From Flavobacteriaceae bacterium (GTDB lineage: Bacteria > Bacteroidota > Bacteroidia > Flavobacteriales > Flavobacteriaceae), in NCBI GenBank assembly GCA_947453885.1, contig CANGIF010000035.1, forward strand, positions 1-35,932: a stretch of 35,932 nt of DNA, given 5' to 3'. This document shows positions 24,977 to 32,459 of this stretch, one piece after another; positions within the stretch are counted from its first letter, which is position 1, and the number at the start of each line of letters is the position of its first letter. A model generated the notes under the pieces. It did not search any database and had not been told where the DNA came from. It worked only from the letters and a program-made list of their open reading frames with translations. Made by a program: the position numbers and the translations under genes.

Positions 24977-26206
24977 TTGGTTGACTACATAAAAATATTA
25001 ATTAAGGATTTAACCCCCGCTATTTTAGAGGCGAATCCCCTATTAGATTTTTATGATAATATCAATACAACAACTGGCGAAATTAAGACCGTAAACCACA
25101 AAGGGCAAAAGATAACACCATACAAAAACGCATTTTATAATAGTTTAGAGTTTAAGATTTACGACACAGGAACAATAACAATTTCGGGGAGTTTACACAA
25201 ATACTATAATGCGGGTGCGCATAACTTCAACGACTTTAATTTTGAGGCGTTTTTGTACGTTTTGAACGACCTAAAAAGAAAGTTTAACATAACACCCGAA
25301 CAATGTATTTTAAAGTGTTTAGAACTTGGGTTAAACATTACACCACCAAAACCAACAAACGAAATTTTAGACTATTGTTTTTTGCATAAAACGAAACCTT
25401 TTGAATATCAAAAAAACTCGGGCGAGGGCAAATATAAACAGGTTCAACACTCACAATACATTATAAAAATTTATAACAAGGCGTTACACTACAAAAAGGA
25501 TTTTGATATTAAAACCGAAATAATGCGTTTTGAGATTAAATATACAAAAATGGAACGCCTTAACAAATTAGGAGTTTTCAACCTTTACGACATTTCAAAA
25601 CTCGGGTTTAAATATTTCGAGAATGAACTATTAACCGAATGGCAAAATGTGCTATTTTTTGACACTACAATAAACGCAAAAAGTAAAAGATTAACTAACT
25701 ATCAAAACCCAATTTACTGGAGCGAATTAACACAGAAAACAACAAAAACAAACTACTATAAACACAAAAGAATTTTGATCGATTTTACTTTGAATTATTC
25801 TCAAAAAATACAACACCAATTAACCGAAATAATGCGCAAAAAAATAGAAGTTTTAAATTACAGGGGTGCGCGTTTTGACACTTTAATTATAAAGTCAATT
25901 CACGCACCCCTACAATTAACTAAAAACAATATTTGTTTAGTTACTGGTTTAAATATTTCAATGCAAAAAGATAACAGTATTTTACTATCACATTCGGGGT
26001 TGAGGTACTATTTTAAGAATGATAAAAAGATATTTGAACAAATCAAAAGAAAGTATTTAACGAACACCTGGACAAAGTCAAATTTTGAAACCCAAATAAA
26101 AGAAATTGCACACAATATTAGGAACGCAAACAGTAATAAAAACAACAAACAAAAAAGGATTTACAAACCACAACAAATAAATTTATTAAATCAATTTTGT
26201 ATTTAA
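24977..26206 (+). CDS. Probable phage/plasmid replication protein, gene II/X type
   Basis: 409 aa from a proposed TTG start at 24977, giving MVDYIKILIKDL; the frame is open back to 24905, but that part crosses the hairpin and contains no ATG. The layout resembles rolling-circle initiators of filamentous phages and related plasmids: TITISGSLHKYYNAG (near 69), LNDLKRKFNITPEQ, LELGLNITPP, then SQYIIKIYNKALHY with a candidate catalytic Tyr, and MRFEIKYTKMERLNKLG. It would nick the element's origin after excision. Distant homology judged by eye; a different replication-protein family remains possible. Confidence 0.55.
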   Translation: MVDYIKILIKDLTPAILEANPLLDFYDNINTTTGEIKTVNHKGQKITPYKNAFYNSLEFKIYDTGTITISGSLHKYYNAGAHNFNDFNFEAFLYVLNDLKRKFNITPEQCILKCLELGLNITPPKPTNEILDYCFLHKTKPFEYQKNSGEGKYKQVQHSQYIIKIYNKALHYKKDFDIKTEIMRFEIKYTKMERLNKLGVFNLYDISKLGFKYFENELLTEWQNVLFFDTTINAKSKRLTNYQNPIYWSELTQKTTKTNYYKHKRILIDFTLNYSQKIQHQLTEIMRKKIEVLNYRGARFDTLIIKSIHAPLQLTKNNICLVTGLNISMQKDNSILLSHSGLRYYFKNDKKIFEQIKRKYLTNTWTKSNFETQIKEIAHNIRNANSNKNNKQKRIYKPQQINLLNQFCI

Positions 26207-26290
26207 ACTAATTAAAATCTAAAGTAGATAAAAATAGAAACATTAAAAAAAATTATATTTCAATATGTTTCAGTAAACAGAAAAATATTT

Positions 26291-26650
26291 GGTTCTAAAT
26301 GGTACAAAATGTTACAAACTTTTATAAATCAAATAGCAAATATTGGCGAAGTTCAAAAACCTACAAAAACCTACACGAACCTACACGAACTTAAAAACAA
26401 ACGTACTAAATCGGACTTAACAAAGTGGCAGTAAATGGCATTAAATGGCACTAACTTTTATTATTAATTTGGCGAATAATGGCGAAGTTAAACAGACCAA
26501 CCCGAACCGATACGAACTAAACAAACGCCTTAAATGACCCTAAACGACCCTAAATAATTGGACTAAATAGGACAAAATCGGACTTAAAAAAATGGTACTA
26601 AATGTTACTAACTTTTATTGATTGGCAAAAATTGGCAAAAAAAGGCAACA
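26291..26650 (+). repeat. Block of different 10-bp tandem repeat families
   Basis: At least seven short arrays, each with a 10-base period but a different motif: GGTACAAAAT type (26291-26320), CTACACGAAC type (26351-26390), NTAAATGGCA (26421-26450), GGCGAANNNN (26471-26490), TAAAYGACCC (26531-26550), GACNNAAAAN (26561-26590), and ATTGGCAAAA (26621-26650). On a larger scale a segment beginning TCGGACTTAA at 26411 is repeated 167 bases later at 26578 with scattered changes. Iteron-like, one unit per helical turn. Confidence 0.8.
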
Positions 26651-26765
26651 ATTAATTCACTATTTCAAAATTTAAAATTTACCTCGTTTTAGATTTATAG
26701 TATTGATTTTTTATAGTGCGGTTTTATGCGGACTAAAAAAGGTTTTATTTAAAGGTTTTTTAGGA

Positions 26766-26795
26766 ATGTTTGGCAATGGTTTGGCAAGTGTGAAA
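26766..26795 (+). repeat. Subterminal arm-type repeat, right copy
   Basis: Same 30-base sequence as 21650-21679 apart from one T-to-G change, same orientation, 44 bases inside attR. Two TTTGGCAA units 11 bases apart. Confidence 0.75.
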
Positions 26796-26800
26796 TAAAA

Positions 26801-26837
26801 AAACCGCAAAGAACTATTAATTAAGTCTTTACGGTTT
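26801..26837 (-). terminator. Element-borne terminator for tRNA-Leu
   Basis: AAACCG and AAAGA (26801-26812) pair with TCTTT and CGGTTT (26826-26837), with one C-A mismatch. On the minus strand the hairpin runs into TTTTTTTATTT. It lies 7 bases downstream of the tRNA-Leu 3' end, replacing the original terminator left at 21454-21484. Confidence 0.75.
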
Positions 26838-26839
26838 CG

Positions 26840-26864
26840 TTTTGTACTCAGAGCGGGACTTGAA
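26840..26864. repeat. attR: 3' end of the intact tRNA-Leu
   Basis: Identical over 25 bases to 21481-21505. It covers the 3' acceptor strand, most of the T-arm 3' side and a few bases downstream of tRNA-Leu, a common target of tyrosine recombinases. Confidence 0.92.
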
Positions 26865-26930
26865 CCCGCACGAACATTGCTGTTCACTGGATTTTAAGTC
26901 CAGCGTGTCTACCAATTTCACCATCCGAGC
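26845..26930 (-). tRNA. tRNA-Leu (anticodon TAA)
   Basis: 86 nt. Acceptor GCTCGGA pairs with TCTGAGT with two wobbles, discriminator A, no encoded CCA. D-arm GGTGAAATTGGTAGACAC; anticodon stem CTGGA/TCCAG with loop CTTAAAA giving TAA; a long variable arm as expected for Leu; T-arm GCGGGTTCAAGTCCCGC. It reads UUA, a very common Leu codon in this AT-rich genome. The element restores it at attR, so the gene stays functional. Confidence 0.96.
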
Positions 26931-27001
26931 AGAATGTTATTAACTATTAAGAAGTAATAGGTATTATTTAATACAAACTAATATAATAGAATATGGTTTT
27001 G

Positions 27002-27074
27002 AGCGAAAAACGGGGCTCGAACCCGCGACCTCGACCTTGGCAAGGTCGCGCTCTACCAACTGAGCTATTTTCGC
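27002..27074 (-). tRNA. tRNA-Gly (anticodon GCC)
   Basis: 73 nt. Acceptor GCGAAAA/TTTTCGC, D-arm GCTCAGTTGGTAGAGC, anticodon stem with loop TTGCCAA giving GCC, T-arm GCGGGTTCGAGCCCCGT. It precedes tRNA-Leu by 71 bases on the same strand and they are probably co-transcribed. Confidence 0.97.
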
Positions 27075-27121
27075 GTTTCAATTTTTAAAAGAACAGCATT
27101 ACTTGTTTCGTATTGCGAGGG

Positions 27122-27151
27122 CAAATTTAATACTTTAATTCAATTCTACAA
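27122..27151 (-). promoter_or_regulatory. Promoter of the tRNA-Gly/tRNA-Leu unit
   Basis: On the minus strand: TTG (27151-27149), 19-base spacer, TAAATTTG (27129-27122), 47 bases before the tRNA-Gly 5' end. A good match to the Bacteroidota promoter. Confidence 0.6.
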
Positions 27152-27216
27152 GTGTTTTATTTAAAAAAAATATCCTTTTTTGTAAGTGATTGACTAGTAT
27201 TAATTTAAGTAAAGGA

Positions 27217-29823
27217 TTATTTTTTGGTTAACATTCTTTTTATGTCATTTAACTTCATCATAGCCTCTATAGGAGTTAAAGTATTAAGATCTAATCCTAA
27301 AATTTCTTCTTTAATTTCTTCTAATAAGGGATCGTCTAAGTTAAAAAAACTCATTTGTACTTCTGATTTTTCGCTTTTTGAACCGTTTAAAGCGTCATTA
27401 GAATGGTCTTTTTCAAGCTTTTTTAATAGTTTTTGCGCTTTTAAAATGACGGTTTGTGGCATACCTGCCATTTTTGCAACATGAATCCCAAAGCTATGTG
27501 CACTGCCTCCTTTTACAAGTTTTCGAAGAAAAAGTACCGTATCTTTTAACTCTTTTACCGAAACGTTAAAGTTTTTTATGCGGGGTAGCAGTTCACTCAT
27601 TTCATTTAACTCATGATAATGTGTTGCAAACAACGTTTTAGGTTTTGAAGGATGTTCATGTAAATATTCGGCAATTGCCCATGCAATTGAAATTCCATCG
27701 TAGGTACTTGTACCTCTACCAATTTCGTCTAAAAGCACTAAACTTCTGTCGGAAATGTTGTTTAATATTGATGCAGTTTCATTCATTTCAACCATAAAAG
27801 TAGATTCGCCCATTGAAATATTATCGCTTGCACCAACTCTGGTAAAAATTTTATCAACAATACCCATTTTTACTTGTTCGGCCGGAACAAAACTTCCAAT
27901 TTGAGCCAATAAAACAATTAAAGCGGTTTGCCTTAAAATAGCCGATTTACCCGACATGTTAGGCCCCGTAATCATTATTAGCTGTTGCTTGTCTCTATCT
28001 AAATAAACATCGTTGGCAATATAAGGTGTTCCAATTGGTAGTTGCTTTTCAATAACGGGATGTCTTCCATTTTTAATATCTAAATTATAGTTTTCATCTA
28101 ATTCTGGACAAACATATTTATTCTCAATTGCCAATTGTGTAAACGAAGTTAAACAATCTAATTGTGCAATTAGAGTTGCATTAAGTTGAACAGGTTTTAT
28201 GTAAGTGGCAATCCAGCTTACTAATTGTTCAAAAAGTTGCGATTCTAATTGTTGTATTTTTTCTTCAGCTCCTAAAATTTTACTTTCATATTCTTTTAAT
28301 TCTTCCGTTATGTAGCGTTCCGCATTTACTAAGGTTTGTTTCCTAATCCAATCAGTTGGGACTTTGTCTTTATGCGAATTTCGAACTTCAATATAATATC
28401 CAAAAACATTGTTAAATGCAATTTTAAGTGAGGAAATCCCTGTTTTTTCTGACTCTCTTTTTTCAATTCCTTCTAAAAATTCTTTTCCAGAAGAAGAAAT
28501 TGCTCTTAATTCATCTAGTTCTAAATGTACACCTTTTGCAATTGCATTACCTTTATTTATGGAAACAGGTGCTTCTTGATTGAGTGTGTCTTTTATTTTT
28601 TCTCTCAAAAGATCACAACTGTGTAAACTATCACCAATCATTTTTACGGCTTCTTGCTTGCTTTCAAATGTTAGTTTTTTAATAGGAATAATAGCGTCTA
28701 ATGATTCTTTTAAAAAAACAACCTCTCTTGGTGATACTTTTCCTGCTGCGATTTTGGAAATCAATCTTTCTAAATCCGATATTTGCTTTATTTGATGTTG
28801 AATTTTTTTTAAAATATCTTTATTATCAACAAGATATGTAATAACTTCGTGTCTGTTTCTAATTTTATTTATATCTTTTAACGGTAAAGCTAACCATCGT
28901 TTTAAAAGCCTAGACCCCATTGGAGATAACGTCTTGTCTATAACATCTAATAAAGTAACTGCATTAGGATTGTAACTTTGATACAATTCTAAATTCCGTA
29001 TTGTGAATCGATCCATCCAAACATAAGTGTCTTCTGCAATTCGTTGGATGGAAGAAATGTGTTGCAATTTTGTGTGTTGTGTTTCTGAAAGATAAAATAA
29101 AATAGCGCCAGAGGCAATAATCCCATCATTTAAATCTTCAATGCCAAAACCTTTAAGGGAAAGTGTCTGAAAATGATTTTTAAGAGTTTCGTTAGCATAA
29201 TCTTCTTTATAAAGCCAATCCTCTAAATAAAAAAGATGAAAGTCCTCACCAAAAGATTCTTTGAAATTTTGCTTATTAGCTTTTGGTACTAAAACTTCAC
29301 TTGGATTAAAGTTTTGCAAAAGTTTATCTATATATTCATCACTGCCTTGAGCTGTTAAAAACTCGCCTGTAGAAACATCTAAAAACGAGATTCCAATGTT
29401 TTTTTTACCAAAATAAAGTGAAGCAAGAAAATTATTCGATTTAGATTGCAGCACTTCATCGTTCATTGATACACCAGGTGTAATTAATTCTGTTACACCT
29501 CTTTTTACAATAGTTTTAGTCGTTTTTGGATCTTCTAGCTGATCGCAAATCGCTACTCTTAGTCCTGCTTTTACAAGTTTTGGTAAGTAGGTATTAATGG
29601 AATGATGAGGAAAACCCGCTAAGGCTGTTTCTGTTTCGCTTCCAGCTCCTCTTTTGGTTAGCACTATACCTAAAATCTTTGAAGCACGAACAGCGTCTTC
29701 ACCAAATGTTTCATAAAAATCACCAACACGAAACAACAAGCAGGCATCAGGATATTTCCTTTTAATCTCGTTATATTGTTTCATCAAAGGCGTTTCCTTA
29801 CTAATTTTCTCTACTGTTGCCAA
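27217..29823 (-). CDS. mutS: DNA mismatch repair protein MutS
   Basis: Recognises mismatches and, with ATP, recruits MutL. 868 aa from a TTG start at 29823, giving [25 protein letters not shown] as in relatives; an upstream ATG at 29877 would add 18 residues without family similarity. Mismatch-contact motif [13 protein letters not shown] near 40; clamp and lever domains in the middle; ATPase with Walker [11 protein letters not shown], the MutS signature [18 protein letters not shown], and the His motif FATHYHEL. The C-terminal tail ends with a dimerisation helix pair. ATCCTTT (27172-27178) and AAAGGAT (27211-27217), with a T-run on the minus strand, could terminate it. Confidence 0.97.
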   Translation of the reverse strand: MATVEKISKETPLMKQYNEIKRKYPDACLLFRVGDFYETFGEDAVRASKILGIVLTKRGAGSETETALAGFPHHSINTYLPKLVKAGLRVAICDQLEDPKTTKTIVKRGVTELITPGVSMNDEVLQSKSNNFLASLYFGKKNIGISFLDVSTGEFLTAQGSDEYIDKLLQNFNPSEVLVPKANKQNFKESFGEDFHLFYLEDWLYKEDYANETLKNHFQTLSLKGFGIEDLNDGIIASGAILFYLSETQHTKLQHISSIQRIAEDTYVWMDRFTIRNLELYQSYNPNAVTLLDVIDKTLSPMGSRLLKRWLALPLKDINKIRNRHEVITYLVDNKDILKKIQHQIKQISDLERLISKIAAGKVSPREVVFLKESLDAIIPIKKLTFESKQEAVKMIGDSLHSCDLLREKIKDTLNQEAPVSINKGNAIAKGVHLELDELRAISSSGKEFLEGIEKRESEKTGISSLKIAFNNVFGYYIEVRNSHKDKVPTDWIRKQTLVNAERYITEELKEYESKILGAEEKIQQLESQLFEQLVSWIATYIKPVQLNATLIAQLDCLTSFTQLAIENKYVCPELDENYNLDIKNGRHPVIEKQLPIGTPYIANDVYLDRDKQQLIMITGPNMSGKSAILRQTALIVLLAQIGSFVPAEQVKMGIVDKIFTRVGASDNISMGESTFMVEMNETASILNNISDRSLVLLDEIGRGTSTYDGISIAWAIAEYLHEHPSKPKTLFATHYHELNEMSELLPRIKNFNVSVKELKDTVLFLRKLVKGGSAHSFGIHVAKMAGMPQTVILKAQKLLKKLEKDHSNDALNGSKSEKSEVQMSFFNLDDPLLEEIKEEILGLDLNTLTPIEAMMKLNDIKRMLTKK

Positions 29824-29921
29824 AATAGTTAATGTATTAATTGTAAAATTGAGAGCGAATTTAATTATTTTATACAAGTTTTTGATATAATAAAAAATAT
29901 TAATTTTAAGAAAATTTTATA

Positions 29922-29950
29922 TTTGAGTTTCAATAAAATAATTACATTTG
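29922..29950 (+). promoter_or_regulatory. Promoter of the DUF1573 gene
   Basis: TTTG (29922-29925), 17-base spacer, TACATTTG (29943-29950), 30 bases before the ATG. Confidence 0.65.
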
Positions 29951-29980
29951 CTTGATATTAAAAAATAAAATTTATTTACA

Positions 29981-30523
29981 ATGAAAAAAATAGTAGTATT
30001 AGTTGCATTTGCATTTTTAGGAACTACCTTGTCAAATGCTCAAGAAGTTGCGAAAAAAGAAGTTAAAAAAGAAAAAAAAGCTAAAGTATCAAAAGAAGCT
30101 AAAGTTGCTAAAACAGCAGTAGAAGCTCCAAAAGCTGCAACAAATCAAGTAGATGGTGCAGGAATGGTTTTTGAAAACGAAACTATAGACTACGGAACTA
30201 TTCCTCACAATGCTGATGGAAAACGTAAATTTGTTTTTACAAATAACGGAAACAAGCCTTTAATTATAACAAGTACACAAGGTTCATGTGGATGTACTGT
30301 TCCAACAACTCCAAAAGACCCTATTGCTCCTGGAGCTAAAGGAGAAATAGAGGTTAAATATGCAACTGATAGAGTGGGTGCTTTTACAAAAACAGTAACT
30401 ATTTCATCAAATGCTGCTGGAAATCCTTCAAAAGTAGTAACTATTAAAGGAACTGTTTTGCCTGATCCAACGCCTGCTACACCAGCTGCTCCAGTTGAAC
30501 AAGCCCCAGCACCAAAAAATTAA
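29981..30523 (+). CDS. DUF1573 domain-containing exported protein
   Basis: 180 aa. Signal peptide MKKIVVLVAFAFLGTTLSNAQ, a Lys/Ala-rich linker (about 22-55), one DUF1573 domain (about 60-155) with the family hallmarks FENETIDYGTIPHNADGKR and GSCGCTVPTTPKDPIAPG, and a Pro/Ala-rich tail. DUF1573 has an immunoglobulin-like fold; its function is unknown. The CGC motif may bind metal or form a disulphide. Own promoter and strong terminator, so monocistronic and probably well expressed. Confidence 0.92.
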   Translation: MKKIVVLVAFAFLGTTLSNAQEVAKKEVKKEKKAKVSKEAKVAKTAVEAPKAATNQVDGAGMVFENETIDYGTIPHNADGKRKFVFTNNGNKPLIITSTQGSCGCTVPTTPKDPIAPGAKGEIEVKYATDRVGAFTKTVTISSNAAGNPSKVVTIKGTVLPDPTPATPAAPVEQAPAPKN

Positions 30524-30545
30524 AAAACTATTGTTCTCATATAAG

Positions 30546-30578
30546 AGCTTCCTTGTAAAAGAGGAGGCTTTTTTTTTA
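30546..30578 (+). terminator. Rho-independent terminator
   Basis: AGCTTCCT (30546-30553) pairs with AGGAGGCT (30562-30569), one G-T wobble, followed by ten Ts. Ends the DUF1573 transcript. Confidence 0.9.
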
Positions 30579-30597
30579 ATTAAATTTTTAAATACAA

Positions 30598-31131
30598 ATG
30601 CGAAAATTAGAAAACGTTGAATTAGATAGAAAATCAGTAACTGAATTTAAAGAAGCGGCTAAGACGCCATTAATTTTAATTTTAGACGATGTTAGAAGTT
30701 TGAATAATATAGGTTCTATTTTCAGAACGGCTGATGCTTTTTTAATTGAAAAAATTTACTTATGTGGTATTACGGCCGTTCCTCCAAATAAAGAAATTCA
30801 AAAAACTGCATTAGGAGCAACAGCAACAATTGATTGGGAATATGCCGAAAACGTAGTTGATTTAATCAAAAAATTAAAAGAAACATCGGTTGCTGTCTAT
30901 GCAATTGAACAAGTAGAGCATTCAATTTTTCTTCAAGAATTTAGAATTGACGTATCAAAAAAATACGCTGTTGTTTTTGGGAATGAAGTTTTTGGTGTAA
31001 ATCAAGATGCTGTCAATTTGTGCGACGGTACTATTGAAATTCCACAATTAGGAACCAAACATTCCTTAAATATTGCAGTTAGTGCTGGAATAGTTGTTTG
31101 GGATTTGTTTTGTAAATTTTTAAAAAAATAA
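30598..31131 (+). CDS. TrmH-family (SpoU) RNA 2'-O-methyltransferase
   Basis: 177 aa, single SPOUT domain with the three motifs in order: motif 1 LNNIGSIFRTADAF (near 36), motif 2 YAVVFGNEVFGV (near 122), motif 3 IEIPQLGTKHSLNIAVSAGI (near 142), which forms the AdoMet knot. It methylates a ribose 2'-OH in tRNA or rRNA; the target is not clear because the N-terminal substrate domain of RlmB-like enzymes is absent. It ends 8 bases from the convergent next gene. Confidence 0.93.
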   Translation: MRKLENVELDRKSVTEFKEAAKTPLILILDDVRSLNNIGSIFRTADAFLIEKIYLCGITAVPPNKEIQKTALGATATIDWEYAENVVDLIKKLKETSVAVYAIEQVEHSIFLQEFRIDVSKKYAVVFGNEVFGVNQDAVNLCDGTIEIPQLGTKHSLNIAVSAGIVVWDLFCKFLKK

Positions 31132-31139
31132 ACGTTGAC

Positions 31140-32270
31140 TTATAGTTTTTTTTGAATTTCAGAAAGTATAAAGTTATAATCTTCCTGATTTTTAACAAAA
31201 TCCCTTTCTGAAACGTCAATTACTACTATTTTTAAATCTGTTTGTGTTTTGATATAATCAAGATAGCCGCTGTTAATTTTTTCAAGGTATTCTGCCGCTA
31301 TTTCTTGTTCATAATTGCGACCTCTTCTTTTAATGTTGTGTAATAATCTGTCTGTATTTTGGTATAAATAGATGTACAAATCAGGTCTAGGCATTTCTTT
31401 ATAAATAATTGAAAATAAATTATTGTAAAGCCTATATTCATCTTCAGCTAATGTAACTTTTGCAAAAATTAAGGATTTAAAAATATGATAATCTGCTACT
31501 ATAAAATCTTTAAACAAGTCATATTGAGCTAAATCGTCCGATAGTTGCTGATAGCGGTCTGCTAAAAAAGACATCTCTAAAGGGAATGCGTATCTGGATT
31601 GGTCTTTGTAAAATTTTGGTAAAAAAGGGTTGTCTGCAAAACGTTCCAAAACAGTTTTAGCATTAAAATCTTCTGCAATTTTGTTTGCAAGTGTAGTTTT
31701 TCCAGCTCCAATGTTGCCTTCTATCGCTATGTAATTAAAAAGGTCTAAATGTAAATTTGATAACGGTGCAACAAGATTGCTAGTAAACTCGCAGTTACTG
31801 TCATCGAGGCAAATACGTATTAGTTCAGATGTTGTACATTGTAAAATAGGATGTTTCCAATCTAAGTTTAAATCTAACAAAGGTTTTAATACAAACAAAC
31901 GATTTTGCATTTCTGGATGCGGAATAGTTAAAATTTCTGTTTGAATTATTTCCGAATTGAAATAAATAATATCAATATCAATAGGCCGTGATTCATATTC
32001 TTTTTTATCGCTTCTTTTTCGGCCTAATTTTTTTTCTATTTTGGAAATTTTAGATAAAATTTTTAAAGCTGATTTTGAAGAATGAATATAAATGGTAGCA
32101 TTCAAAAAGGATTCGCCAACAAATCCCATTGCTGGAGTTTTATATACTTTAGAAACCCTAATTACTGTTCCTACTTCTTTATGAAGTGCTTCAACCGCTA
32201 ATTGAATAAATTCCAATCGATTGCCTTGATTGCTTCCTAGCGCTAAAACTACTTGATTTTGACTGTTCAT
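31140..32270 (-). CDS. folK: HPPK (FolK) - deoxynucleoside kinase fusion
   Basis: 376 aa, two enzymes in one chain. Residues 1 to about 160: 6-hydroxymethyl-7,8-dihydropterin pyrophosphokinase of folate synthesis, with LALGSNQGNR (9-18), YKTPAMGF, and RPIDIDIIYF with the metal-binding Asp pair. Residues about 175-376: deoxynucleoside kinase with P-loop IEGNIGAGKTT, ERFADNPFL, ADRYQQ and the lid arginines RRGRNYE, probably salvaging deoxyadenosine or deoxyguanosine. Such fusions are known in Bacteroidota and both halves keep their active sites. Divergent from the AsmA-like gene. Confidence 0.95.
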   Translation of the reverse strand: MNSQNQVVLALGSNQGNRLEFIQLAVEALHKEVGTVIRVSKVYKTPAMGFVGESFLNATIYIHSSKSALKILSKISKIEKKLGRKRSDKKEYESRPIDIDIIYFNSEIIQTEILTIPHPEMQNRLFVLKPLLDLNLDWKHPILQCTTSELIRICLDDSNCEFTSNLVAPLSNLHLDLFNYIAIEGNIGAGKTTLANKIAEDFNAKTVLERFADNPFLPKFYKDQSRYAFPLEMSFLADRYQQLSDDLAQYDLFKDFIVADYHIFKSLIFAKVTLAEDEYRLYNNLFSIIYKEMPRPDLYIYLYQNTDRLLHNIKRRGRNYEQEIAAEYLEKINSGYLDYIKTQTDLKIVVIDVSERDFVKNQEDYNFILSEIQKKL

Positions 32271-32419
32271 TGTTTTGCAAATTAACTAAAAAGAAACGTA
32301 GTATTGAAGTAGTTTTTTAAATCTGTTGAAAACTATTTTTAATCAAGATTGTATTTTTAAAATGAAAATTCCTTTCATTTTTTTACTCTATGTATACAAT
32401 TTCCAATCATTTAATGTGT

Positions 32420-32427
32420 TATTTTTG
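32420..32427 (+). promoter_or_regulatory. Candidate -7 box of the AsmA-like gene
   Basis: TATTTTTG matches TAnnTTTG, 32 bases before the start codon. No clear -33 element found. Confidence 0.35.
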
Positions 32428-32459
32428 CATTTAAAATTAGAATCTAAAATTGAATTACC

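Larger units (their letters stand above)
26207..26844. other. Right non-coding end of the element, repeat-rich
   Basis: 638 bases with no convincing gene. Contains the 10-bp repeat families (26291-26650), the inverted copy of AAAATCAATACT (26699-26710), the right arm-type repeat (26766-26795) and a tRNA terminator (26801-26837). The likely site of a replication origin and right attachment arm. Confidence 0.6.
21481..26864. mobile_element. Integrated mini-element in tRNA-Leu with int, RteC-like, xis-like and rep-like genes
   Basis: 5.4 kb between two copies of a perfect 25-bp repeat derived from the tRNA-Leu 3' end. Gene order, all on the plus strand: tyrosine recombinase, RteC-like protein, HTH protein, unknown 139-aa protein, probable gene II/X-type replication initiator, then a repeat-rich non-coding region. 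No relaxase, type IV secretion, coat, Zot or cargo gene. By eye the coding style differs from the host genes around it, with more GGG/GGC, CCC and CGC codons. It could be an integrated rolling-circle plasmid, a satellite of a filamentous or other ssDNA phage, or a very small integrative element. The tRNA is restored at the right end. Confidence 0.9.

Noticed and set aside
26309..26434. 41-codon ATG frame in the right end of the element
   Set aside because: It is made of the 10-bp repeats; a second similar short frame nearby (MAKLNRPTRTDTN) comes from the same repeats. More likely non-coding.
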